A stretch of DNA of 64,000 bases from DCFW01 sp963790715 (GTDB lineage Bacteria; Bacteroidota; Bacteroidia; Bacteroidales; Bacteroidaceae): contig CAWBPN010000018.1 in assembly GCA_963790715.1 (NCBI GenBank), positions 186,001 to 250,000 on the forward strand. The letters run 5' to 3'. Position numbers and translations under genes: made by a program. Below, piece by piece: positions 1 through 8,293 of the stretch. Under the pieces are notes generated by a model. The model was not told the DNA's origin. It searched no databases and worked only from the letters and a program-made list of their open reading frames with translations. Each line of letters begins with the position of its first letter. Position 1 is the stretch's first letter.

Positions 1-242
1 ATGATTTACGCCGTTGGAAAGATGATAACGGTAAACCTCTTATCGATGATGTTATGGGCAAAAATGGAACATTCGTAAAGTATAATCTTGAAACATCAAC
101 GGATAAATATGAAATTAGTAATCAAAAAGAAAATAGCAATAAAGGTATAAATTTCGTAAACGGACGCGATGAATTATTCCCTATTCCGATATCAGAAGTT
201 ACGATGTCTAACGGAAGTATTACACAAAATCCTGGGTATTAA
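1..242 (+). CDS. SusD/RagB-family outer-membrane glycan-binding protein, C-terminal end only
   Basis: The left edge cuts this gene; codons are read from base 3 to the TAA at 240-242. The visible 79 residues contain DLRRWKDDNGK and end with ELFPIPISEV followed by TQNPGY, the usual C-terminal signature of SusD/RagB lipoproteins. SusD proteins sit on the outer membrane, bind oligosaccharides and act as the lid of a SusC channel. The SusC partner is presumably left of the window. The GH30 gene that follows on the same strand suggests both belong to one polysaccharide utilisation locus. The family assignment is firm; the substrate is not known. Confidence 0.88.
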   Translation, partial: DLRRWKDDNGKPLIDDVMGKNGTFVKYNLETSTDKYEISNQKENSNKGINFVNGRDELFPIPISEVTMSNGSITQNPGY

Positions 243-343
243 GGATTGCTATAAGGATAACATTTTAAATTTTTGCAATAGTATATTATGTGAAAGTAAA
301 TAAGAACAACTTCGCTAATATCTGCAAAAAACAATAATTAATT

Positions 344-410
344 AAAGAATTCTTTGAACGATTGCTTTTAGTATATTACATTTAGAAGCAACTTGTTCAA
401 AGAATTCTTT
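344..410 (+). other. Long imperfect hairpin between SusD and GH30 genes
   Basis: A 16-base arm at 344-359 (AAAGAATTCTTTGAAC) is perfectly complementary to 395-410. Inside it a second stem pairs TTGCTTTTA with TAGAAGCAA, leaving a loop of about 12 bases. The outer arm holds an internal EcoRI-like palindrome, so alternative folds exist. It is followed by TTATTAC rather than a clean T run. It may be a partial terminator or processing site that separates SusD from the downstream glycosidase; the role is inferred only. Confidence 0.55.
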
Positions 411-442
411 ATTACATAAAGAGCCTCAAATTACTCATAAAC

Positions 443-2011
443 ATGAAATATAATATATTATGGATATTTCTTTGCCTAATCAATACAACTACATGGGCAA
501 GCAGTACACTGAAGTACAATATAAATATAAAACAAACCCATCAAACAGTAGATAATTTTGGAGCATCTGATGCATGGAGCATGAGATTTATAGGATTATG
601 GCCTAGAAAACAACAAGAACAAATTGCCGACTGGTTATTCAGTACAAAAAATTACTCAAACGGTCAACCGATGGGCATCGGCCTTTCATTATGGAGGTTT
701 AATGTAGGTGCAGGCAGTATGGAGCAAGGTGACAAGAGCTGCATATCGCCTAATACTCGTACCGAATGTTTTCTACAGGCGGATGGAACATACAATTGGT
801 ATAAACAGAAAGGTCAAATTAACTTTTTAAAATTGGCTAAAGAAAAAGGAGTTTGTCATTTTCTGGCTTTTTTAAATTCACCTCCCGTTTATTTTACGCA
901 AAACGGTTTAGCCACAAACACCGGTAGATCGGGAACATTTAATTTAAGAGCTAACTGTTACAATGATTATGCACTATTCCTTTCAAATGTAATAAAAGGC
1001 ATCAAAGAAAATTACGGAATAAAATTCGACTATTTATCTCCTGTTAATGAACCTGACGGACATTGGAATTGGGTTGGACTAAAGCAAGAAGGTTCGCCTG
1101 CTACAAATCTTGAAATTGCGCGAGTTGTTAAATGCATTAGCAATGAATTTGTAAAGAGAAAAATAGATACCAAAATACTAGTCGATGAATCTTCTGATTA
1201 TCGTTGCTTAATAGGACAATATATGACTGACTGGCAACGAGGATATGCCATTAAATCTTTCTTTTGTCCTGACAGTTCATCAACTTATATAGGAAAGACG
1301 GCAAATGTGCCACATTTAATAGTAGGTCATAGTTACTGGACTGATACCCCATTAAGCAACTTACATAATATACGTTGTAAATTACAGAACATGTTAAATA
1401 ACTATCATATAAATTTCTGGCAAACTGAAGTTTGCATTATGCCAAATGATACAGAAATTGGTGGAGGCACAGGTTTTGACCCTACCATGAAAACAGCTCT
1501 TTATGTAGCACGAATAATTCATTATGATTTAGTGTGCGCAGGCGCTTCAAGTTGGCAATGGTGGAGGGCTATCGGAGAAGATTATAAAGATGGACTTATA
1601 CGCGCATTCAGTAATGACGGCTTACATACAGGATATGTTACAGATTCTAAGCTAATGTGGTCATTTGGTAATTATAGTCGTTTCATTCGTCCAGAAGCAG
1701 TAAGAATAAACATAGTTGCAAAAAATAAAGCAGGAATAATAATAAAAAACGGTGATACCGATCCTAAAGGAATCATGTGTTCTGCTTATAAAAATAAAAA
1801 CGGAAGTTTGGTTATTGTAGCAATAAATTACTCAAAAATAAAGAAAAAATTTGATTTCAACATTCATGGATGCAAAGTATTGGGTTGGAAAATGTATCGT
1901 ACATCAAACAAAAGGAATGAGAATTTATCTCCTATAGGAACATTTGCAGGTAGATGCAAACCTTTACCTCCACAATCTATCACCACATTTATCTCAATAA
2001 ATAAAAAATGA
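443..2011 (+). CDS. Glycoside hydrolase family 30 enzyme, secreted (beta-1,6-galactanase/glucanase-like)
   Basis: The protein has 522 residues with an N-terminal signal peptide (MKYNILWIFLCLINTTTWAS), so it is exported. The body matches clan GH-A family 30: NFGASDAWSM near the start of the barrel, the acid/base in SPVNEPDGHWNW (Glu about 203), and the nucleophile in FWQTEVCIM (Glu about 329). The last roughly 90 residues form the beta-sandwich typical of GH30. Relatives in Bacteroidota are often annotated as endo-beta-1,6-galactanases, and others in the family cleave beta-1,6-glucan or xylan, so the substrate is open. The neighbouring SusD end places it in a utilisation locus. A 200-base gap with a hairpin separates the two. 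Confidence 0.85.
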   Translation: MKYNILWIFLCLINTTTWASSTLKYNINIKQTHQTVDNFGASDAWSMRFIGLWPRKQQEQIADWLFSTKNYSNGQPMGIGLSLWRFNVGAGSMEQGDKSCISPNTRTECFLQADGTYNWYKQKGQINFLKLAKEKGVCHFLAFLNSPPVYFTQNGLATNTGRSGTFNLRANCYNDYALFLSNVIKGIKENYGIKFDYLSPVNEPDGHWNWVGLKQEGSPATNLEIARVVKCISNEFVKRKIDTKILVDESSDYRCLIGQYMTDWQRGYAIKSFFCPDSSSTYIGKTANVPHLIVGHSYWTDTPLSNLHNIRCKLQNMLNNYHINFWQTEVCIMPNDTEIGGGTGFDPTMKTALYVARIIHYDLVCAGASSWQWWRAIGEDYKDGLIRAFSNDGLHTGYVTDSKLMWSFGNYSRFIRPEAVRINIVAKNKAGIIIKNGDTDPKGIMCSAYKNKNGSLVIVAINYSKIKKKFDFNIHGCKVLGWKMYRTSNKRNENLSPIGTFAGRCKPLPPQSITTFISINKK

Positions 2012-2158
2012 TTGAAACATATTAACACGCATTTTACTGACATTACCTCTTAAAATATATCAAATAACATGCGATTAGTAGCTAATTATAATAATAGAAA
2101 AAATTTTATCTGTATATTTACAACCAGAAAAGATTATCAACTTTTAAATTTAAAGAAA

Positions 2159-3439
2159 ATGATTATTGAGAATGTACACGGAAGAGAAATTCTTGACTCA
2201 AGAGGAAATCCAACAGTTGAAGTTGAAGTAACATTGGAATCCGGCATAATTGGCCGCGCATCAGTTCCATCAGGAGCATCTACAGGTGAAAACGAAGCTT
2301 TGGAATTACGCGATGGCGATAAAAAGCGCTACGGTGGAAAAGGCGTTTTAAAAGCCGTTGATAATATCAACAACATTATCGCTCCCGCCATTATAGGTAT
2401 GTCTACATTGGAGCAACGCGCCATCGACAAAAAAATGCTTGAATTGGACGGAACAAAAACAAAATCTAAATTAGGCGCCAATGCCATTTTAGGCGTATCT
2501 TTAGCTGCTGCTCATGCTGCCGCCAATTATTTGGATATACCTTTATATAGATATATAGGTGGAACAAACACATTCACATTACCTGTTCCGATGATGAACA
2601 TCATCAACGGCGGTTCACACAGTGATGCTCCTATTGCTTTCCAGGAATTCATGATTCGCCCGATAGGCGCTCCAAGTTTCCGCGAAGGATTACGCATGGG
2701 TGCTGAAGTATTCCACGCTTTGAAGAAAGTGTTGAAAGACCGTGGTTTAAGTACTGCCGTAGGTGACGAAGGTGGTTTCGCTCCTAATCTTGAAGGTACC
2801 GAAGATGCTATAGAGAGCATTATCAAAGCCATTGAAGCAGCAGGCTACAAAGCAGGCAAAGACGTAATGATCGGAATCGACTGCGCATCAAGCGAATATT
2901 ACAAAGACGGAATATACGATTATACGGTATTTGAAGGTGCAAAAGGCAAAAAACGCACAGCTGAAGAACAAATTGATTATCTTGAGGAATTGCTAAACAA
3001 ATATCCTATCGATAGCATTGAAGACGGTATGAGCGAAAGCGATTGGACCGGCTGGAAAAAATTAACTGACAGATTAGGCAAACGTTGCCAATTGGTAGGT
3101 GATGACTTGTTCGTAACAAACGTTGACTTTTTGTCAAAAGGTATCAAAGAAGGATGTGCAAATTCAATATTGATCAAAGTTAACCAGATCGGTTCATTGA
3201 GCGAAACTCTTGATGCTATAGAAATGGCTCACCGTAACGGATACAGCACAGTAACTTCTCACCGTTCGGGCGAAACTGAAGATACTACAATTGCCGACAT
3301 CGCCGTTGCTACAAATTCAGGACAGATCAAGACAGGTTCCATGAGCCGTACCGATCGTCTTTGCAAGTACAACCAATTACTTCGCATTGAAGAAGAATTA
3401 GGTGACTTGGCAACATACGGATACAAGAAACTTGTATAG
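2159..3439 (+). CDS. eno: Enolase (phosphopyruvate hydratase)
   Basis: Enolase converts 2-phosphoglycerate to phosphoenolpyruvate in cytoplasmic glycolysis. The ATG at 2159 gives MIIENVHGREILDSRGNPT, the normal enolase N-terminus, and a 426-residue protein of standard length. An upstream in-frame ATG at 2069 would add 30 residues that resemble untranslated leader, so it was not used. Visible motifs include SGASTGENEA, the loop GDEGGFAPNL, the metal-binding region with SIEDG and VGDDLFVTN, and SHRSGETEDTTIADIAV with GQIKTGS near the end. It is a single-gene unit closed by a terminator at 3461-3490. Confidence 0.98.
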   Translation: MIIENVHGREILDSRGNPTVEVEVTLESGIIGRASVPSGASTGENEALELRDGDKKRYGGKGVLKAVDNINNIIAPAIIGMSTLEQRAIDKKMLELDGTKTKSKLGANAILGVSLAAAHAAANYLDIPLYRYIGGTNTFTLPVPMMNIINGGSHSDAPIAFQEFMIRPIGAPSFREGLRMGAEVFHALKKVLKDRGLSTAVGDEGGFAPNLEGTEDAIESIIKAIEAAGYKAGKDVMIGIDCASSEYYKDGIYDYTVFEGAKGKKRTAEEQIDYLEELLNKYPIDSIEDGMSESDWTGWKKLTDRLGKRCQLVGDDLFVTNVDFLSKGIKEGCANSILIKVNQIGSLSETLDAIEMAHRNGYSTVTSHRSGETEDTTIADIAVATNSGQIKTGSMSRTDRLCKYNQLLRIEEELGDLATYGYKKLV

Positions 3440-3460
3440 AATAAAAAATACTATCATAAA

Positions 3461-3490
3461 AAAGGATGCTCATCGGGCATCCTTTTTTTA
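3461..3490 (+). terminator. Rho-independent terminator of eno
   Basis: GGATGC (3464-3469) pairs with GCATCC (3477-3482) around a 7-base loop. A T run follows directly, and an A run precedes it, so it may also stop transcription arriving from the minus-strand regulator gene. Confidence 0.85.
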
Positions 3491-3513
3491 TTTCTTTATA
3501 ATATCTTATATTT

Positions 3514-4200
3514 TTATTTCTTCAGAGCATTCATAAATACTTGGAAATCCGGTATTTCAAAAGATTGCCTGTGAAGTACGATAATACCGGCTTCACTCCA
3601 ATCATTTAAGATTTTAGATATTCTCATACGATTCATCGCCGTTGCAGCCGACAAATCCTCCATCTTTGCATGGATGTATTTACGTCCGCGATCAACGCGA
3701 ATACGCTCATAAATATAGCCGAACAGGGTAAGTTCATCACCGTCGGGAGAATAACTCCAAATCTTCTCATTAAGTTTAATGCCTCTGCAACTCAGCAATA
3801 TACGCAGATTCATACGGCATATTTCAAACTTATCAAGTACGGAGAAAATGTATGATTTATCCATTCTTACTGTTTGCGTTTCTCTATTACCTATATAAGT
3901 AGAGAAATAGTGACCGTCCAAACTAAACAATGCATCAGGTTCAAACACAGCCGGCGCCTCAAGAAACTCTGTGAAAACTATTTTCCCCGAAGGAGAAGTT
4001 GACACAACTTCCACCTTACCTCTCAACAAGAAATATAAATCGGTACAACGATCACCGGCCGCAACGATGGTTTCTCTTGAATGATACCTACTAAAACCAA
4101 GCTTTACTTTCTCAAGAATGCTTGTAAATTCTTTAGTTGACAATCCCTGAAATAGAGGTAACTGCAACAGAATGTCATACATTGTGTTCATATTCATCAC
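3514..4200 (-). CDS. Crp/Fnr-family transcriptional regulator
   Basis: This 228-residue protein has an N-terminal cyclic-nucleotide-binding-type jelly roll (about residues 15-135, including LYFLLRGKVEVVS) and a C-terminal winged helix (about 150-220, with MEDLSAATAMNRMRISKILNDW cut by the helix-turn-helix). Length and order match Bacteroidota Crp/Fnr-type regulators. No cysteine cluster typical of iron-sulfur Fnr is seen. Ligand and targets cannot be inferred. It is transcribed away from the marC-like gene, and the 130-base gap between them holds the promoters. Several in-frame ATGs at the start (MMNMNTM) leave the exact start uncertain by up to six residues. Confidence 0.85.
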   Translation of the reverse strand: MMNMNTMYDILLQLPLFQGLSTKEFTSILEKVKLGFSRYHSRETIVAAGDRCTDLYFLLRGKVEVVSTSPSGKIVFTEFLEAPAVFEPDALFSLDGHYFSTYIGNRETQTVRMDKSYIFSVLDKFEICRMNLRILLSCRGIKLNEKIWSYSPDGDELTLFGYIYERIRVDRGRKYIHAKMEDLSAATAMNRMRISKILNDWSEAGIIVLHRQSFEIPDFQVFMNALKK

Positions 4201-4296
4201 TATTTTGTTACATTTTGCGCAAAGCGCCTACAACAAAAATACCAATTAATAATCTGCATTATTACAAAAAAGCCCCTAATTTTGTTTTTTTTATTA

Positions 4297-4304
4297 TATC
4301 TTTG
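4297..4304 (+). promoter_or_regulatory. Bacteroidota -7 element (TATCTTTG)
   Basis: TATCTTTG matches TAnnTTTG, the -7 element known for Bacteroides sigma-ABfr, about 30 bases before the marC-like start. No convincing -33 TTTG lies at the usual 19-21 base spacing. Confidence 0.6.
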
Positions 4305-4333
4305 CAAGATTATGAATAAAAGGGGGATTTTTT

Positions 4334-4921
4334 GTGTTTTCTGACATAAATTTTAAACAAATTAGTAGTGCGTTTATTGTATTATTTGCAGTAATTGATA
4401 TTATCGGTTCGATACCTATTATTATAACGTTAAAGGAGTCGGGACGAGAAATCAATTGTATAAAAGCGACTATAATTTCGGCAGCATTAATGGTTGGCTT
4501 CTTTTATGGAGGTAATTGGATACTTGCCTTATTCCACGTAGACATCCATTCTTTTGCTACGGCCGGGGCTATAATTATATTCTTTTTAGCATTGGAAATG
4601 ATTCTTGACGTAGAAATATTCAAGAATCAAGGTCCTATCAAAGAAGCCACGCTTGTGCCGTTGGTATTCCCCTTGCTGGCAGGTGCAGGTGCATTCACAA
4701 CGTTGCTGTCATTACGTGCGGAATACGCCGCAATAAATATACTAATCGCCTTATTTCTAAATATGATTTGGGTATACATAGTACTGAAAATGACCGATAA
4801 AGTGCAGCATTTTTTAGGTAAAGGCGGTATATACATATTACGTAAGTTTTTCGGAATCATTCTTTTAGCAATTTCAGTAAGATTATTTACGGCAAATATC
4901 AAGTGGTTGTTCAATATATAG
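4334..4921 (+). CDS. MarC-family integral membrane protein
   Basis: A 195-residue, very hydrophobic protein with about six membrane segments, length and pattern typical of the MarC (UPF0056) family. Recognisable stretches are AVIDIIGSIPIII near the N-terminus, the central PLVFPLLAGAGAFTTLL and a C-terminal RLFTANIKWLF. The function of MarC proteins is not established; the old link to multiple antibiotic resistance has been withdrawn. The start is a GTG at 4334 preceded at about ten bases by AGGGGG, a good Shine-Dalgarno site that is rare in this phylum and supports the choice. It is a single gene, divergent from the Crp-type regulator. Confidence 0.85.
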   Translation: MFSDINFKQISSAFIVLFAVIDIIGSIPIIITLKESGREINCIKATIISAALMVGFFYGGNWILALFHVDIHSFATAGAIIIFFLALEMILDVEIFKNQGPIKEATLVPLVFPLLAGAGAFTTLLSLRAEYAAINILIALFLNMIWVYIVLKMTDKVQHFLGKGGIYILRKFFGIILLAISVRLFTANIKWLFNI

Positions 4922-4990
4922 CGATATAAGCACAATTAATAAGGTTTTATAAAAAAGTTGGATTTTTCTTATGCTTTATATATTTTTTGT

Positions 4991-4998
4991 TATATTTG
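4991..4998 (+). promoter_or_regulatory. -7 element TATATTTG before the debranching-enzyme gene
   Basis: TATATTTG matches TAnnTTTG and lies 48 bases before the ATG at 5046. Because it falls inside the longest possible reading frame (from 4971), it argues that translation starts at 5046. Confidence 0.55.
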
Positions 4999-5045
4999 AA
5001 ACCAAGAAGACAAAACACCTTATTATTACAAAACCACAAAACGCT

Positions 5046-7010
5046 ATGAGCTACTTGAAATTTGATAGGGCAATAATGATAAATCTGCAAGAATCTCTTC
5101 AGAAAGAAATTTTGCGGACAAACAAATCCGGTGCTTATCATTGTAGTACTATCGTTGACTGTAATACGAGAAAATACCATGGATTGCTTGTTTTACCTAT
5201 ACCTGAAATAGATGAAGACGACCATGTATTATTATCGTCACTTGATGAAACTGTAATTCAACATGGAGCCGAATTCAATCTGGGATTACATAAATATGAG
5301 GGAGACAACTTTAGCCCCAAGGGGCATAAGTACATTCGCGAATATTCGTGTGACAAAATTCCACGAACAGTTTATCGTGTGGGGGGTGTGATACTTTCAA
5401 AAGAAAAAGTATTTGTACACCATGAAAACAAGATACTGATAAGATATACTTTGATAGATGCACATTCTACTACAACACTTCGACTGCGACCCTTCCTCGC
5501 TTTCAGAAGCGTGAATGCATATTCTCACCAAAACAATAATATTATCACCGAATACACACCGGTAGATAACGGAATAAGCACGAAACTATATCCGCAATAT
5601 CCTTTGTTATTTATGCAAATAAGTAAGAAGAATGAATTCAAGTCATTGCCCTATTGGTACAATGGCATCGAATATCCTAAAGAACAGGAAAGAGGATACG
5701 AATTCAAAGAGGACTTATATTCACCGGGATATTTTGAATTTAATATTAAAAAGGGAGAGAGCATAATTTTTGCTGCCGGTACTGAAAGTGTGGCTACAAG
5801 AACGTTGAAACAAACATTTGAGGCGGAAACCGAAAAGCGTATTCCTCGCAATAGTTTCCACAATTGCCTCATCAATGCCGGACAACAATTTCTTAATATA
5901 ATTGACGACAAACACTATATCATTGCCGGTTACCCTTGGTTTAAATGCCGCGCACGCGATCAATTCATAGCTTTGCCCGGATTAACATTGGCAACAAATA
6001 AAAAAGATGAATTCGACGCTATCATGAAAACATCCGAAGAATCTATCCGGCAATTCATGAACGGCGAAAAGATAACAAACAAAATCCATGAGTTGGAACA
6101 ACCTGACGTTCTTCTTTGGGTAATATGGGCGCTGCAACAATATGCAAAATATATCGACCATAAAACTTGCAAGGAAAAATATGGCGAACTGATCAAGGAC
6201 ATAATAGAATTCATCCGCTTGGGCAAACACGATAATATATTTGTGCACGATAACGGGTTGATATATTCCGACGGGAAAGACAAAGCTATCACATGGATGA
6301 ATGCCACGATAAACGGTCATCCTGTGACACCGCGCTCCGGATATATAGTTGAGTTCAACGCTCTTTGGTACAATGCTCTTATGTTTGCCGTAAATCTTTT
6401 TAAAGAAGGAAAAGTAAATGCAGAATACACAAGCACGTGGGAAGGACTTGCAAAAGATACTGCCGCTTCATTCAAAAGCACATTCTTGAATGAATATGGC
6501 TATTTGCTCGATTACGTTGACGGAAAGATGATGGACTGGAGCGTACGCCCGAATATGATTTTCGCTGTTGCGTTTGACTATTCGCCTCTGAATATAAAAG
6601 AAAAGAAGACTGTGCTTGACACCGTAACGAAAGAGTTGCTGACCCCTAAAGGTATTCGCACCTTGAGTCCGAAAAGCGGAGGTTACAACCCGATATATAC
6701 AGGTAATGAAGATCAACGCAACAAAGCTTACCATCAAGGCACAGCATGGCCGTGGTTGATTGGTTTCTATCTGGAGGCTTACTTGAAGATTTACAAAATG
6801 AGCGGCATATCTTTTGCAGAACGTACATTAATAGGATTCGACTCTGACATGACGCAACTTTGCATCAGCACGTTATCGGAATTATATGACGGCAACCCAC
6901 CGTTTATAGGACATGGCGCCGTATCTTTTGCCATGAATATTGCCGAGATGCTCAGGATAACGAAAATTCTAACAAGAATGACTTATAAGGAAAAGGAGGA
7001 TAATTCATGA
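5046..7010 (+). CDS. Glycogen debranching enzyme, GH133 (amylo-alpha-1,6-glucosidase type)
   Basis: This cytoplasmic enzyme removes alpha-1,6 branches from glycogen or imported maltodextrin. Starting at the ATG at 5046 (MSYLKFDRAIMINLQE) it has 654 residues, the usual length in Bacteroidales. The N-terminal domain (about 15-240) carries NKSGAYHCSTIVDCNTRKYHGLL, quoted here only in part of the family pattern, and the C-terminal (alpha/alpha)6 barrel (about 280-650) carries GYPWFKCRARDQFIALPGL-type sequence, MNATINGHPVTPRSG and YHQGTAWPW. It is first in a run with a GT4 synthase-like gene (ATGA overlap at 7007) and a GH57 gene, the common Bacteroides glycogen cluster. No signal peptide is present. 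Confidence 0.93.
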   Translation: MSYLKFDRAIMINLQESLQKEILRTNKSGAYHCSTIVDCNTRKYHGLLVLPIPEIDEDDHVLLSSLDETVIQHGAEFNLGLHKYEGDNFSPKGHKYIREYSCDKIPRTVYRVGGVILSKEKVFVHHENKILIRYTLIDAHSTTTLRLRPFLAFRSVNAYSHQNNNIITEYTPVDNGISTKLYPQYPLLFMQISKKNEFKSLPYWYNGIEYPKEQERGYEFKEDLYSPGYFEFNIKKGESIIFAAGTESVATRTLKQTFEAETEKRIPRNSFHNCLINAGQQFLNIIDDKHYIIAGYPWFKCRARDQFIALPGLTLATNKKDEFDAIMKTSEESIRQFMNGEKITNKIHELEQPDVLLWVIWALQQYAKYIDHKTCKEKYGELIKDIIEFIRLGKHDNIFVHDNGLIYSDGKDKAITWMNATINGHPVTPRSGYIVEFNALWYNALMFAVNLFKEGKVNAEYTSTWEGLAKDTAASFKSTFLNEYGYLLDYVDGKMMDWSVRPNMIFAVAFDYSPLNIKEKKTVLDTVTKELLTPKGIRTLSPKSGGYNPIYTGNEDQRNKAYHQGTAWPWLIGFYLEAYLKIYKMSGISFAERTLIGFDSDMTQLCISTLSELYDGNPPFIGHGAVSFAMNIAEMLRITKILTRMTYKEKEDNS

Positions 7011-8269
7011 AAGTATTAATGTTCGGATGGGAATTTCCTCCTCATATCTTAGGTGGCTTGGGAACGGCAAGCTACGGACTAACAAAAGGACTTGCACAAC
7101 AGTCCGATATGCAAATTACGTTCTGTATACCTAAACCACACGGGGATGAAGACCAAAGCTTTATGAAAATCATAGGCATGAATTCAACGCCTGTGGTATG
7201 GAAAGATGTAAATTGGGATTATGTAAAAAGCCGCGTTGGCTCATACATGGATCCGCAACTATACTATGACTTGCGCGACCATATATACGCTGACTTCAGG
7301 TATCTTGGAACAAATGATTTGGGTTGCATAGAATTTTCGGGACGTTACCCGGATAATTTACAAGAAGAAATAAACAACTACTCTATTGTGGCCGGTGTGA
7401 TAGCCAGACAACAGAACTATGATATTATACATGCTCACGACTGGTTGACGTATCCGGCAGGAATACATGCCAAGCAGGTATCAGGCAAGCCGTTGGTAAT
7501 ACACGTACATGCCACCGACTTCGACCGTAGCCGCGGAAATGTAAACCCTACGGTATATGCCATAGAGAAAGACGGTATGGATCATGCCGACTGCATAATG
7601 TGCGTAAGCGAACTTACCAGGCAAACGGTTATTAGCAAATACTTTCAGGATCCGCACAAAGTGTTCACCATGCATAATGCCGTATCGCCTTTAAGACAAG
7701 ATATTATAGATATTATTCCAAATAAAAATCCCAACGAAAAGGTTGTAACTTTCTTAGGGCGAATAACCATGCAAAAGGGACCTGAATACTTCGTCGAAGC
7801 TGCTTCAATGGTTATTCAAAAAACCAAAAACATACGCTTCGTGATGGCAGGCAGTGGTGATATGATGAAAAAGATGATATACTTGGCAGCGGAAAGAGGT
7901 ATTGCAGACCGCTTCCATTTCCCCGGTTTTATGCACGGGAAAGAAGTGTACGAAGTGCTCAAGGCAAGTGATGTATACATCATGCCTTCTGTCTCAGAGC
8001 CATTCGGCATCTCACCGCTTGAAGCCATGCAATGCAACGTGCCTTCCATAATATCGAAACAATCAGGTTGTGCCGAAATATTGACAAAGTGCATTAAGGT
8101 TGATTATTGGGATATACATGCCATTGCCGATGCCATATATGGAATTTGCTCGTACCCGTCACTGTACGAATATCTCAGAGACGAAGGCAAGAAAGAAGTG
8201 GACTCCATAACTTGGGAAAAAGTAGGATTAAGAATAAGATATATATATAATAAATTGCTAAATCGTTAA
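7007..8269 (+). CDS. GT4-family glycosyltransferase, glycogen-synthase-like
   Basis: A 420-residue GT-B enzyme of family GT4. The N-terminal domain opens with LMFGWEFPPHILGGLGTA, whose GGLG loop is the nucleotide-sugar phosphate contact seen in glycogen and starch synthases. DIIHAHDWLTYPAG follows near residue 145, and the C-terminal domain has the nucleotide-binding EPFGISPLEAM with the E-x7-E pattern near residue 330. In Bacteroidales clusters this gene lies between the debranching enzyme and GH57 and is thought to extend alpha-1,4-glucan. It overlaps the debranching gene by ATGA, so translation is probably coupled. Since the GT5 protein at 9752-10579 lacks a catalytic half, this is the best candidate for glycogen synthesis here. 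Confidence 0.88.
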   Translation: MKVLMFGWEFPPHILGGLGTASYGLTKGLAQQSDMQITFCIPKPHGDEDQSFMKIIGMNSTPVVWKDVNWDYVKSRVGSYMDPQLYYDLRDHIYADFRYLGTNDLGCIEFSGRYPDNLQEEINNYSIVAGVIARQQNYDIIHAHDWLTYPAGIHAKQVSGKPLVIHVHATDFDRSRGNVNPTVYAIEKDGMDHADCIMCVSELTRQTVISKYFQDPHKVFTMHNAVSPLRQDIIDIIPNKNPNEKVVTFLGRITMQKGPEYFVEAASMVIQKTKNIRFVMAGSGDMMKKMIYLAAERGIADRFHFPGFMHGKEVYEVLKASDVYIMPSVSEPFGISPLEAMQCNVPSIISKQSGCAEILTKCIKVDYWDIHAIADAIYGICSYPSLYEYLRDEGKKEVDSITWEKVGLRIRYIYNKLLNR

Positions 8270-8293
8270 ACAACATTTAAACTCAATATTGGG

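Noticed and set aside
2069..2158. Longer enolase start at 2069
   Set aside because: The extra 30 residues resemble no enolase, and the frame from 2159 begins exactly with the conserved MIIENVHGREILDSRG.
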